Of a stretch of 64,000 nt of DNA, positions 32,301 to 45,363 are shown piece by piece. The DNA comes from Cocos nucifera (taxonomy: Eukaryota; Streptophyta; Magnoliopsida; Arecales; Arecaceae), in contig QRFJ01000049.1 of NCBI GenBank assembly GCA_006176705.1, positions 930,001 through 994,000 on the forward strand. The letters are read 5' to 3'. A model generated the notes under the pieces. The model was not told the origin of the DNA. It was given only the letters and a program-made list of their open reading frames with translations, and did not search any database. Position 1 is the first letter of the stretch. Every line of letters starts with the position of its first letter. The translations under genes and the position numbers were made by a program.

Positions 32301-33933
32301 ATGTGCTAATGGTACACCAGCATGTTGGTCCAGTGACTCCACTAAAGCTTAACTGAAGGCATTTGAAAACTTTATTTTTTTCTAGACACTTCGCCAAGAA
32401 ACTATTAAAGAGTTGACACTCTACGGACAGGACATCCTCAACCCTTGACAAACCACACATGAAACATGAAGAGATGCCACATAGACAGTATCAAGCTTAA
32501 GGTACTTCACAAGTGACCTTCATCATCATCATGAATGGAGAGAGGTTAGGGAATAGCATAGAAATAATTGAGTTCATCTAGACTCAGAAGATGGAAAACT
32601 TTTAAAGTTCAGGTACACAGCAATTGCTAATATCATATTACCAACTACCCAAATCAATCGTCATACTGCCAGGTTTGCAACAGTTAACAAGAACTAGCTC
32701 CATGAGTTCACACCATACACGTAAAATAAAGAGAGAGCCAACATAAACCATTTTGAGATGAAATTAACATTATATCAAAGTATCAAACAACAAGTTTGGT
32801 ATGTATTACAGATGATCCATGGGCAGTAATTAACAGTAAAGAATTGAAAATACAAGTCAGTTCGGTCTTAGAATGATACCTTCCCAAGATACCATCCCCT
32901 GTAACATCACACAGCTCACGTATGAATTCGTCAATTTCATCTCGAGTTCCTTTCTCGTATGTTGCCTGACATAAGGAGATGGATAATAGCCAAGAGACAA
33001 GTAAATAATTATGCAGACATAGTAAGTGGGACGTGGTTACAGATGAAAATAGTTTCGAATTTGGACTGCCAACAGGTGCAAATGGTGGTCTCGTAACAAC
33101 AAGCCATGAGGTGAGGCCAAACTATCAAACTGGTTCAACTTTTGATCACAGTAAGCACTTCTTAAAAGCAGTACATGAAGTCCTAATCTTTTTGGTGAAG
33201 ATAGTTGCCAAAAGGAAAAACACATTCTGCTATGCAAGGAAAAAAAGTGAATAACAAGATGTTGAGTCATAATTCATTTCAAAATAAGAAAGAACGCGCT
33301 GCAAAAGAGTCCAATCGATTGTACAAAAACAGCTTCAGAGTAGCAATGGCAGATATAGCTAGCGTCGCAATCCGTTTCCCGGAATTCAAACCAATGAGAA
33401 GACGAATAATCATTTTGCAGATCAACAAAATATGAAAATAAACAAGAATTTACTCTGAAAGTTATACTCTGTTTGTGATAGGGAAAAGATGTCTGGTACA
33501 GTCCAGTTCAATCTACAATAGCAGCAAGAAAAATTTGATGAGAAAAAGGAGATTACTTTGGAGATAACGAGATCCTCGAACGTGAGCATGCCATCGTTAC
33601 GCTTCCGAGTAACTAAATTAAACATCCTATCGCCCAGCATCCCATCGATCCCGAAATACGCCTGCCATCGATAATATTGGAATCAATCAAAGAAATATTA
33701 GGGTTTTCTCGATGGGATGCGAGAAGGTAGATGGGAGAGTAGAGGAGAGGAAGTACCTGGAAGACGGATGGGCTGACGAACTTGCCGTGGCTCTGGGATT
33801 GGGCGGCCAGGGACACGAAGAGCGATCTAAGATCCTCCAGCTCCTGATTCGTAAAAGCCCTAAAATTTTTTCCCCAAAGAGATAAAATGACGATCCAAGA
33901 ACGAAAATTAATAGATCAACGAAGTAGGAGAGA

Positions 33934-33979
<46 letters not shown>

Positions 33980-34039
33980 ATTGTACCGGCTCGAGGTGAC
34001 GAAGCTCGGGTCGGCGGACGGTGACTGAGCGTTGCCCAT
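29332..34039 (-). CDS. TLDc-domain protein, MEAK7/EAK-7-like, N-myristoylation motif
   Basis: Eight exons join in frame on the - strand: 34039-33987, 33859-33757, 33661-33557, 32965-32880, 32087-31843, 31026-30837, 30341-30158 and 29637-29332. They total 1272 nt, 423 residues; all introns are GT-AG and phases match. The protein starts M-G-N-A-Q-S, a good N-myristoylation signal, shared with animal MEAK7. Residues 18-115 (F-T-N-Q-E-L-E-D-L ... M-L-T-F-E-D-L-V) look like a degenerate EF-hand region. Residues about 235-395 form the TLDc domain: D-G-P-T-V-L-I-I-K-D-A-D-G-F-I-Y-G-G-Y-A, then F-L-F-Q-L-Y-P-R-A-S-I-F, then G-I-G-F-G-G-R-A-N-H-F-G-L-F, ending near E-V-I-E-C-W-G-V. TLDc proteins bind V-ATPase or act in stress and TOR-linked signalling in animals; the plant role is not established here. 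No break is seen. Confidence 0.93.
31056..31254 (+). mobile_element. tRNA-derived SINE-like insert in intron 5 of the TLDc gene
   Basis: A pol III A-box-like TGGTGCAATGG (31072-31082) and B-box GGTTCAAGTCC (31115-31125) lie 32 bases apart, as in a tRNA-related SINE head. Then come an A-rich stretch (31140-31156), a non-tRNA body and a (CT)n tail near 31237-31249. It does not fold as a complete tRNA. It lies antisense to the host gene, and its left end is within about 30 bases of the exon 6 acceptor. Ends and target duplications were not resolved. Confidence 0.6.
33938..33975. repeat. (GA)n microsatellite at the 5' end of TLDc intron 1
   Basis: A GA run on +, read as CT in the transcript, starting about ten bases after the exon 1 donor (GT at 33986-33985 on -). 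Confidence 0.9.
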
Positions 34040-35891
34040 GTTTAGCGATCCTCGGTGTCTGCTGCCTCTGGTTGATCCAGAAGATAGCCGAGTAGTCCTG
34101 TCACCCTTCCGGCGAAGATCGAGGAGGTGGCAGTAACGCGGTACAACAGGTAATACACGTGTCAATAATTTACTTGTTCCTGATGAGGTAGGTGTTCCAA
34201 ATGGGATCAAAGTGAAAATATTCGAACCCCCAAAAACACTTTGCCAGATGCTGATGCTGCTCGAAATTAATCCGAAAGTTATATTGAAGGAAGGATGGAA
34301 AATGAATGAAGAAAAGAATAGAAAAAAAAAGTAAATTATTTATTTATTTATTTATTTTTAATAAAATTCATCTACTTATAGATATAAATGATGGGTGAAA
34401 ATAATTTTTTTTTTAATTTAGTATAGAAAAAATGAAATAAAAGATGAATGATATTTATATAATATTTTGATTAAATTATTTTTTAATAAAAATATTATTA
34501 TTATTATTTTATAATATTTATTTATACTAAAAAATAAATTATGCATAAACTTATAATCTTTATAATCTATAATTATATAAAAAATATATAAATATTTAAT
34601 TTAATATGTAATTTTATAAATTAATTATTAATGAATCAGTTATACAAATAACTAATTAATTAATAATTTAGTTTAAATAGCTAATTAATATTATACAAAT
34701 AGCTAATTAAAAATAGTAAATATAAATAGTGAAATAGAAGATATTCTAATTATTTAATTATAAATATGAAAATTATATATTAAAATTAAAATAATTAATA
34801 ATAAAATTAAATAAGTATATGATTAATAGTCTATATAAAAATATAAATAAATAATATGAATGAAAAAATAAACATGTATTATAGTTTTATAAAAAAAATT
34901 AATGAGGATAATTTTATCAATGTAAAAATTCATTCTTCGATGTTTCATCCATCCTTTCTTCATCCTTTTAATTGGGAGGATACAAATTAATGGCCAAAGT
35001 GAATGGATAATTTCTCATTTTTATTCATTTTTTAAAAAAATTTTAAATTAAAGATATAAAAATCATTCATCCTTTCAAATCTATCCATTTACTTTTTCAT
35101 GACTCCAACCAAACATAGGATAAAGCTTAATGAAGTTGAGGGATGATGAAGATGGTGAGGATGATGATAAGGTGTGCATGCAAGCATGTGTGCTCTTCTA
35201 TGCTTTTTCTTCATGCTTCTTGTATATACATTACACTAGTAAATAATGTATCAACTAGCTGAAAAGTTTGTATAGTATTTTTGGAATAATGCTACATACT
35301 TGGTGTCATCAATAAAACTTTTCTATTACTTAGGTAGAGAAGAATTAGTGTGATATATTAGTTAAATATGAAATTACTATAGAGTCAAGATTCATCACCA
35401 AAAAAAGATTCATCACCAAAAAAAAGATTCAACAAGATGAATGAGTTGGCTAGGTTAATTTGGCTAGTCCAATGGAAGAATTTTTAATTTAATTTAATTT
35501 AATTTAATAAGATTGGAAAGAAAGTTCACCTGAGATTAGAAAGAATTCATATTCTTATAACTTTTATTGGCATAAGAATTATCTAAACTGAATTCTAGGG
35601 TATACATTATAATCAACTGTCATCTAAATGGTAGATGATATCTAGGACTCATTTGGTTTGCGAGAATTGGAGAGGAGAAAGTATGATTTATGGAGAATAA
35701 AAAAATCTTTTTATATTTGATTCAAATTTTCAAAAGAGAAAGATTGGAAAAAAGGTTTTCCAATGAGAATACAATTCTTATGTTTCATTTGAAAGAAAAA
35801 TCTATGGGAGAGGTAAGTTTTGAAATTCCTATTAGATGAAAATTAGAGCTCTTTTCTTCCAATTTTTTTTAATGCTATCCTTTTATATTAT
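34040..35891. other. TLDc promoter side and AT-rich intergenic DNA
   Basis: 34040-34200 is the likely 5' UTR and promoter of the TLDc gene (GC-richer). From 34300 to 35100 the sequence is extremely AT-rich. Phrases such as 'CCAACCAAACATAGGA' (35104-35119) and 'ATTTGGTTTGCGAGAATTGG' (35649-35668) look like ends of old DNA-transposon or MITE copies, but no pair of ends was matched. No gene seen. Confidence 0.6.
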
Positions 35892-36610
35892 TGTTAGAGG
35901 ATGTTAATCCGCCACCTGACTCATCAGCCTATGACTGATTGGTCACTGGTCTCCGATGGACATCCACCAATACAATGACAGAAATGTCGATATATTACCA
36001 TCCGATGGGCATGCAATCCAATAGACTGACTAACTATCGACCAAAAATCATTTGGATGACTATCAATCACCCATCCTCGAGCCATCCGATCGATCATTAT
36101 TCGGTTTTAAGTCCTCCGACCAACCGACGATCGATCGACAGAGAATCAGCTAGTCGACCAATCGATGATCGGTCGGCTCCAAATCAATCGATCGATCGAT
36201 AATTGATCAGTCCCAAATCGATCGACTAACTAGCAGAAGCTCTCCAAATAATCTGTCTGACTCCTGATCAACTATATAAAATCATTTTCTAGAAGAACAG
36301 ATAACGATGATTAGTGGATGATTTTAACTTAACTACCTACTCATGATCACATTACACCGAAAAAGAGAAACCCACGTGCCAAGTAGTTATCATTCCGACA
36401 TCTATAAAAGAAAGATAAACTGGCTAGTTTAGGGGGACAATATTTTTTTAGAGCAAACTCTACTTCTTTGCTTCTCGTTTTTCTATTCAATCAGTCCACC
36501 TTTCTAACTTAAGCATTGGAGGGTCCCTACCAGAGCCAACTTCGATCAGTGCGGATTTTATTTTGCAGGTTTACAGACGATCATTTATGAGTGCAAGTGG
36601 ATTGAGTGCA
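35892..36610 (+). repeat. Probable 5' LTR of the Gypsy/Tat element
   Basis: Starts TGTTAGAGGATG and ends ...GTGCA at about 36610. Then comes GATTAACGCGTCAGGTAGG, which resembles the TTGGCGCGCCAGGTAGG leader of related plant Gypsy elements. Without the 3' LTR both ends are provisional. A possible target duplication ATTAT precedes it (35887-35891). Confidence 0.55.
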
Positions 36611-36674
36611 ATAGATTAACGCGTCAGGTAGGAAAAAATCGAAAACGATTAGTAAATCTTTGTTATCCATTATG

Positions 36675-37811
36675 ATGGTGAAACCGCACGCTCGCAACTC
36701 GCTCAACTCCATCGAACAGACATTCTGACAAGAAATACTTCCCCCTCCATCACCGTCAGTGATAGAATCGAGCTCTTCACGTCTGATGGTCACAACGGAC
36801 GTACAAGTCTAGCAACTAGCTATATTAACGCAGCAGGTTCAAATATTAATGAAGGCTGTACACAGCGTCCAGCAACAACTGTACGTGGTGGCTGAAGGAC
36901 CAGTGATATAGATGGTACCATCCAGACACAGCTGCCATGTATCGAGGCGCTCTGCCTCTCCTTCACTGGAGCGACCATCTTGATGCTCTCATTGAGCAGA
37001 AACTCCATCCCCCCACCATTTGCAAGGGACCACCCATTAATCACGATGCTCCATTTTCTTGCCTTCTTGTCGAGGTCAGCACAAGGAGAAAGCCCCTCGG
37101 GATTTAATCATTTCCTCCTCAACCAGCTCCTAAGGAGGATCAATCCCGGGGATACCTCGCCAGCATTAGTTTGATACCTACGAGCGGAAGCTCAAAGAAA
37201 TTGACCATCGATTGGCCCGAATCTAGGAGAATGCAAAAGGAGGGTCCTCCGAGGGACTCCATATCCAGACTACTCCTTTCTCCTCGTGCATCCTGAATGA
37301 ACCAATTCCGTCATGGTTCAAGATGTCATAAATGGAGCCGTATGACGGCTCCACCAACCTAGTCGATTATCTTCAGAGCTATAAAGCTTTCATAATGATC
37401 TTGAAGGCAAATAATGCCCTCATGTGTATCGATTTTTCGGCCATACTTTGGAAAGCTACTTTAGCCTGGTATTCTGAGCTCCGATCGGAAAGCGTCAACT
37501 CTTTCGAATAGCTCGAAGATGCATTCATGGCTTACTTCAGCACCAGCAGGAGGATGTCACAAACTTCCGACATCCTCTTCTCAATCAAACAAGGAGAGGG
37601 AGAAATCCTTCAGGCCTCCGTAGCACATTTTAACGCTGCCACGCTTGAGGTCCGAAATCTCAATGAGGATATGGTTATTTCGACCATGAAGCAAGATCTA
37701 TGGGGCTTTCGATTCATCTATTCGCTGGACAAAAATCACCTTCGGACCTATGCTAAGCTCTTGGAGTGCGCGGATAAATATATTCATGTAGAAGAAGATG
37801 CTTCTGGCTGA
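36675..37811 (+). pseudogene. Gypsy/Tat gag relic
   Basis: From an ATG near 36675 the frame breaks up quickly. A recognisable gag core lies at about 37420-37811: L-W-K-A-T-L-A-W-Y-S, then F-M-A-Y-F-S-T-S-R-R and A-T-L-E-V-R-N-L-N-E-D. These are hallmarks of plant Gypsy gag. Several stops lie upstream. Confidence 0.8.
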
Positions 37812-38344
37812 TGCCAATCAAATGAAAAAGATAAGAAGAAGAAAAAGCAATGGAAGAACGACATTTCTATGGGACCAAACTGACCCACTCCAAACAGGAA
37901 AACTATCTTCTCCTGACTGAACTCAGTACCGACTAATGTAAAAAATTGGTACAACACCTATACTCCCCTTTCTACTCCACGTGTGCAGATCTTGATGGAG
38001 ATTGAGAGAGAGAATTACTTTCGCCGATCTCCACGATAAAAAATTAAGGAAAAGATAAAAGAAAGTACTATCGATTCCATCGCCACTATGGTCACGACAT
38101 CGAATAGTGCTTTCATCTGAAAGATGAGATCGAGACTCTCATCCAGCAAGAATTTTTTGCTAAGTATCGGCCTGATTATCCAACTCAATCTCATGCTGAT
38201 CAGCCATCAGCACCGGAGAAAGTTCATCAGAATCGACCAATGATTGGGGTAATCAATATGATCTCTAAGCGATCGAGAGCCGGGGGGGCAACGTCCAAAG
38301 AAGAATCAACCAAGAAATGATTATTCAATAAATTTATTTCCTTT

Positions 38345-41300
38345 TTGGATGATGATGTAAGGGAAGTTCAAATTTTTCATAATGATGCTGTCGTCGTTTC
38401 GACGACGATAGCAAAATATGATGTAAAAAGAATCCTTATTAATAATGAAAGTTTAACTAATATTTTATTTTACTCTGTCTTCTTTCAAATAAAATTATCG
38501 ACAAAGCGCCTTCGAAGAGTTTCCATCCCTTTAGTCGGATTTACTGGAGATGCCATCGATGTTGAGGAGGAGATAGATCTTTCATTAACTATAGGGGCAG
38601 AACCTCAACAAAGTACTATCATCTTGACTTACATGGTTGTTAGAGTCCCTTCGGCATACAATGCCATTCTCGAAAGATCGAGACTCAATGCTCTCAAGGC
38701 AATAGTATCGACATACCATTTATTAGTTCGATTTTCGATTAAAGCCGGAGTTGGAGAGATGCGAGGCAAACAACATATCGCCCGATATTGTCTTGCAATT
38801 ACTACAAAGGAGAATAAATCTAAAGATTCTTTACCGCTGAAAGGCTTTGATCAACGGGAAGATGAAAATCGAGGTGAGCTGGCCGAATAGTTGGTCTCCA
38901 TCCTGTTGCAAGATAACGATCTGACTAAAGTTATTTAAATTGGATCATACCTTTAGATAATGGAGCGTGAATAGCTGATTTGGTTGCTAAAAGCCAACAC
39001 CGATGTATTTTCTTGGTCGATGACTGACATGTCAGGCATACCTCCAAAAATAATCTCTCATCGACTGAATATTAATCCAAACATCAAGCCAGTGAGATAA
39101 AAAATGATCATTCACTCCTGAACGATAGAAGGTCATCAACGAAGAAGTCGACAAGCTCCTCATGGCAGGCTTCATCAAAGAAGCCCATTATCCTAATTGG
39201 CTTGTAAATATCGTTATGGTGAGAAAAATCAATGGAAAATGATGCATCTATATTGATTGTACCAATTTGAATGAAGCATTCTCGAAAGATAGTTTTTATC
39301 TTCCAAAAATAGATCAACTTGTCGACACGACTTTGGGACATCGACTCCTAAATTTTATGGATACTTTGGTGGGCTATAACTAGATCCGAATGGCATCCGA
39401 AGATGAGGAACATACCACCATCATCATCAATAAAGGAATTTATTGCTATAAAGTCATGCCATTTGGACTAAAAAATGTATGAGTGACTTACCAACGGTTA
39501 GTGAACAAGATTTTCAAGCCACAAATTGGGCCAAATATGAAAGTATATGTCAACGATATATTGATAAAAAGCATCCAAAGTCAGGACCATGTCTGAGATC
39601 TAGAAAAGACTTTCAACACCCTCCGACGACATCGGATGAAGTTAAACCCAACCAAATGTGCCTTCGGATTGACAACCGAAAAGTTTTTTGGTTTTCTTGT
39701 TTCACATCGAGAAATCAGGATAAATCTCAAGAAGATAAAGATAATCGTTGACATGAAACACCTAACTTCGAAGAAAAAGATGCAACAGCTCAATGAAAGA
39801 ATTGTCGTGCTCAGTCGGTTCATCTCCAAGTCCGTCGAAAGATGTCTTTCTTTCTTCAAAACTCTATAGTAGACTAAAGACTTCTCATAGACTGATGAAT
39901 GCCAATGATCCTTCGAAGAGCTGAAAAAGTGCCTGATGACTCCTCCATTGCTCGTAAAGTTGATGAAAGGAGAACCTCTATATTTATACCTGGCCACATT
40001 CGATGAAACTGTTAGTTCAGTTCTAGCCAGAAAGGATGAAAGTCGAGTACAACAGCCCATCTACTATGCAAGCAAAGTCCTTCACAACACCGAAACCCGA
40101 TATTCAAAGGTGGAGAAAATGATCTATGTCTTGATCATTTCAACGTAATGGCTTCAGCCCTACTTCCCAGCCCACACAGTTTATGTCTTAACTGACCAAC
40201 CTCTAAAGTCGATCCTGCATCGATCAGATACCTCAGGCAGAATGATGAAATGGGCAATAAAGCTCAGAGAATTTGGCATCCAATATCGCCCTTGTCCATC
40301 GATGAAAGCTCAGATTCTGATCGATTTCATTATCGAATGTACCATCTTAGACAACAAGCTCGATCAAGAGGAAATAACCCACAAGTTAGTGGAAAACATT
40401 TCTGTAATTGATCATGAGTCGGCTTGGGTGTTACACATTAACGGGACGTCAAATGCTCTTGGAAGCAGCACGGGACTCATCTTGGCAAATACCGATGGAA
40501 TAGTCATCGAGTATGCTCTTCGATTTAATTTCAAAGCTTTGAACAATCAAGCCGAGTATGAAGCTCATCTAACCGGCTTGAAAATTGTCAGGGAGTTCGA
40601 TGTCGGAGAACTAAAAATATTCATTGACTCTCAACTTATCGTAGGACAAGTCAAAGGCGACTTTGAAGCCCACGATCCAACGATGCAAAAGTATTTAGAG
40701 AATGTAAAAGACCATATTTTTACCTTCAAATACTTCGACATCTCACACATCCCTAAAGCAGAGAATGCTTGGGCCGATGCACTCTCCCGACTTGCCGACA
40801 CTGCTCCTAACGAACTTGGCCAAACCTACATCAAATACCTCAACATGCCAAGTATCGAAAGGATGGAAGAAGTAATGCAGATCAACGATGAATCAAGTTG
40901 GATGGATCCAATTATCAAATATCTGACTGAAGGAACCTTACCCAATGATCCATCACAAGCGAAACACTTAAGATGGATAGCTTTGCAATACATCATGATG
41001 GATGGGCAACTCTATAAATGATCTTTTTCCTTCCGCTATTGAAATGCCTAGGACCTTTTGATGCTGACTATATACTTCAAAAAGTTCATGGAAAAATATG
41101 TGGGAACCACTTGGGAGGAAACTCCCTCGCCTATAAAATTCTTCGGCAATGATATTATGGCCAACAATGCAAAAAGATGCAACCGAGTTCTTCCAAAGAT
41201 ATGAGCCATGCTAAAGGTACATGAATATCCAATGCCAATCGGCGATGCAACTGACATCGATCATAGCACCATGGCCATTCGCACAATTAAGGATCGACAT

Positions 41301-42127
41301 ACTTGGTTCTTTTCCTCCAGTATCTAGGCAAAGAAAATTTTTGGTCGTTGTCGTTGATTATTTCATAAAATGGATGGAAGCTGAATCTTTCGCACAAATT
41401 ACGAAAAGTAAAATGAAGAATTTCATTCAAAAATCTATCATCTATAGATTCGGACTCCCGCATACAATCATAACCGACAATAGTCGATAGTTTGACAATC
41501 AGAATTTCAAAGACTTCTACATGACGTATCACATCATGTACAAACTAACGTCCGTCGGCCATCCACAATCAAATGAAAAAGCGAAAGTTATAAATCGAAT
41601 AATTCTTCATGGTTTAAAAACTTGGTTCAACGAGGCCAAAGGCCTTTGGGTAGAAGAACTACCTTCGATGCTGTGGGCTTATCAAACCACTTTCCGAGTC
41701 CCAATGGGCGAAGCTTCCTTTAACCTATCTTACGGGATGGAAGCAGTGATACCTGTTGAAGTCGGACTACCATCAATGAGAGTAGAAAAGTGTGATGAGT
41801 CAAGTAATTCGGATCGTCGAAGGACTGATCTAGATCTGTTACCTGAAGTTCGGCAACAGGCACAACTTAGGATGGCTGCTTACCGATAGCGAGTTGCATG
41901 ATACTACAATAGAAGGATTAAACCAAAAGAGATTCGACTGGCAGACTTAGTCCTACGGAAGGCAAAAGTTTTCAAGCCGTTGGACCAGGAAAGCTCTCCC
42001 CAAACTGGGAAGGACCCTATCGAGTGATGGAAATCCTTCAACCTGGAGCATATCGACTTAAAACACTCGATGGAATTGAAGTCCCTCGAACGTGGAATGC
42101 TGCCAATCTTAAAATATACTATCAATG
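38345..42127 (+). pseudogene. Gypsy/Tat pol relic (protease, RT, two RNase H, integrase)
   Basis: Protease-like domain 38345-38890: the catalytic D-x-G-S region reads N-N-E-S (about 38437-38452). Reverse transcriptase about 39100-39870: M-P-F-G-L-K-N-V, with the Y-V-D-D box reading Y-V-N-D at 39546-39557. First RNase H about 39936-40330 (Y-Y-A-S-K-V-L ... L-T-D-Q-P-L). Second, archaeal-type RNase H about 40410-40810: H-I-N-G-T-S-N-A where D-G-S is usual, then Q-A-E-Y-E-A, D-S-Q-L and H-I-P-K-A-E-N-A-W-A-D-A-L-S-R. Integrase about 41230-42120: I-D-I-L-G, V-D-Y-F-I-K-W-M-E-A, T-D-N-S-R, H-P-Q-S-N-E, G-M-E-A-V-I-P-V-E, and a C-terminal N-W-E-G-P-Y-R-V. Stops and shifts interrupt it, so this pol is dead. 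Confidence 0.88.
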
Positions 42128-42802
42128 AAATCAGCTTTATGTACTTTAGATAAATGCAAAAAATAAAATATTGTGAAGTCTTCTACAAAGATGTCTCTTC
42201 CGTACACAACGATCAGTTAACCGACATATTAGTCGATCAAAAGTCGGACAAGTCGATCGGATGAAAATCGACACAAACTCAAAAATAATGAAAGAGAATC
42301 CGACTGACCATTTATCGATTAAATATTGTAACCAACGAACGGTCGGCAAATTTCATTTGATGGAATTCAACAACCGATGGATGAAGGATGATCGATAATT
42401 GACGTTTCAACCATCTTCGATTAGATATCTCAAATCATCGGTGTAATCAACTTTCTACAATAGAATCGCCGATTGGTCGACTAGCGAATAATGTCGATGC
42501 ATAACCTTCTTACAAATGATAAAGGAGAAAAAGTATCAAACTTTTAGTTGTGCACTAGTTGGCTCGCCCCTACTAGAAAAGAATACAATCCTTGCCGATT
42601 TGGCCATGGCCGAATCAAAGGACGTTTGGCTCGTACCTGACCATCACTAAATTGATCAAGTGTTGGACGATAAAAAACTGACCAAAAAGTTAGTTAAAAA
42701 TTGATCCATGGTTGGCTTAAATCTGATTATCAAATACCTTAATGATTCGATTACTTATCGATTGGCAAAAAATCGACTAATAGTTGGTTAGAAACCAACT
42801 TA
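42128..42802 (+). other. Gypsy/Tat spacer downstream of integrase (left piece)
   Basis: Rich in GTCGAT/ATCGAC words and short repeats of 'GGTCGA' type; no open frame of note. The matching right piece resumes at 63262. Confidence 0.65.
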
Positions 42803-42807
42803 GGGTT
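42803..42807. repeat. Target site duplication GGGTT (left)
   Basis: GGGTT lies directly before the Copia-A copy 2 LTR at 42808. The same five bases follow its other end at 63262-63266, showing that one insertion created the outer boundary of the nest. Confidence 0.8.
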
Positions 42808-45343
42808 TAAAGAAAATAGTGTAGGATTTGCCATGCTACTTTCAAAAAATATTTCAAAAATAGCAATGATGCAGCAAAAAATAATTAATCTAATTAATTA
42901 TCTACCGATCATATCAGATTATTTAACACTATACATTAGGATCTAAATATAATATGCATGCATACATCAATAGATCTGAAAATAAAACTATGTAATAAAC
43001 TATTTACTACATCTACGTGTTCAGAACATAATATCTTTTCGCAGATAGTTGATCACCATAATCTGAGTCCATCGAATAATGCTCTGGTATCACGTCACAG
43101 TCGCATACATGTCCGACCTCTACAGTTGATCCACACAGAGCTTCTGATCTCGATCAGTCCCATTGGAGTGCTAGTTCCTAGTCGGAGCCTTCGATGGCTG
43201 ATCACGATCGATTCGATCGATCGTATACTATCTTCACTCTAAGATTTTTTTCGTCTAGAACCGATGCCCAAATACTCTAAAATTTTTATCACATAATGCT
43301 AACCCCTTCTCCTATATGCACAAAAATTTTCATAATTTATTGACTTAAATACTATGGGAAAACTATATGAAAAATGATAAGAATCGAGTGGTTGAGAGAT
43401 TTTAACCACTCATTTGATTTCAAAAATCAAATGAGCCTCTTATCCTTATCCAATGCCCCCTCCCTTATGTTTAACATGCAAAAGGACTCTCCTTCTGCAT
43501 GCATATTTTTATTTCTCAAAAAATATTCGACAAACAAAAGGAAGGGCATGGGAAGCAGAGTGAAAAAGTTAAAAATAGTGGGCGCATGAGAGAATTTAAA
43601 TTCAAACTTCATTTGACTTGGTCCTAATTGATTTCAATCAAATCAATTAATTTAGATTCAATTAAATCAAGTTAAATCCAACCAAATTAGGCTTAGCCTA
43701 ATCCAATAAAATTCAAATCAAATTAGAAATTAATTAGATTTACGTTCTGATCAAATCAAGGTCAAATCTTCCATAGCGATTAGGTCATCTCATGACCTGA
43801 TCGGATCAAATCCAATCGAATCAAATTCAATCGAACTTAATCAAATCCTCATCGCTCAATCAAATTGAGCTAATCACCAATCAAATTACTAATTAATCCT
43901 CCAAAAATATCTGAGTTCAAATCGAATGGATTACTGGACAACAGAGTCCTATCAACATGAAACTCTTGAAGAGTCCTAAATCAGTGGGACTCTTGAACCC
44001 AATGTCCCAAATGAATTGAACTCATGATCATAGAGTTTCAGACTAGTAAAACTCTTGATCAGAGAGTCCCAGATGAGTAGGACTCAGAGTTTCAGTCCAG
44101 TAGGACTCTTGGTCATAGAGTTTCAATCCAGTAGAACTCTTGACTATAGTATCCTAGATTATCAAGACTCATGATCAGAGAGTCCTAGATAAGTAGAACT
44201 CAGAGTTTCAGTCTACTAAGACTTTTGGTTATAGAGTTTCAGTCCAGTGAAACTCTTTGACCATAGAGCCCCAGACCAATAGGACTCTTGATCAGAGAGT
44301 CCTAGACAAGTAGAACTCAGAGTCCCAATCCAGTAGAACTCTTGATCATAGAGTCCCAATCTAGTGAGACTTTTGATCATAGAGTTTCAGACTAATGAAA
44401 CTCTTGATTAGCCATCAGATCAGGTAGAAACTCCTAATATGTGTGATCCCATAGATCCGAACCTAAGTCAGTAGCACAGAAATTAATTTCTATACTAATC
44501 GAAGTGACCATCTAGTAATTGTATCCGACATCCGAATAGGTCGAATAATCATAATTGCAATATTCAGAACCTACGTGAATATGGTTACTGTATAATTCAT
44601 CCCTATGATCTCTGTGTAATAGATGCTCAGGATTAGACTGTCAATCCTAAAAAATACATCCATGTCATGTCTCAAAGCAATTAGTCCTATGACTCCTCAC
44701 TAAGACTATCCTGAATAAGGTTTTGCTAAATTAAAATATAATTGAATACAGCTTCTGAAATCAGGAGTAGTCAATCCTATCTTGATACACGCATCGACTC
44801 TATAAGTACTTAACTGTACCCAAAAATCTTTCATCACTGAATTAGAAATTTAGATAGTCTGACACTAAAACACAGTGAGTTGCTTGGAAGTCACCGTGGT
44901 GATCTCAGATCGGAGAAATATTTATACCCATATTCCATCGAAGCTAATCTTGATAGAAGAAAAGCTCTGAAGTTGATCACATTCAGTGCAGATATACCCA
45001 TAATCTTACTTGCATACCATATCAGTATCTCAACACTCCTTGATTATGAGGACAACCAACCTATATGGCATACAACAACCTATACTTGATACACATTATC
45101 ATCCTAAGTAACAACGTATCATTTGATCATAAACTATTTAAGGACTAAATGACAAATCCTCCTTTATCGAATCTAGATAATCCTAAGGACTTCATCATAA
45201 CACAGAAGTTCATTAGAAGATAATAGAATTTATGATGAAAAATATCAAAATAATTTTTATTAATTTATAATTTATATATAATTATAAATATATGGTCCAA
45301 CCATCAACAGACTGATAATTATCTTTGGAATACATTCCCAACA
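42808..45343 (-). repeat. 3' LTR of Copia-A copy 2
   Basis: Reverse complement of 8019-10776 with scattered changes and a net loss of about 220 bases. The polypurine complement lies at 45344-45355. TATA-like motif (complement) at 44918-44926. Hairpin-unit array at about 43937-44410. Confidence 0.92.
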
Positions 45344-45363
45344 ATCTTCCACTTGGACTAAAA

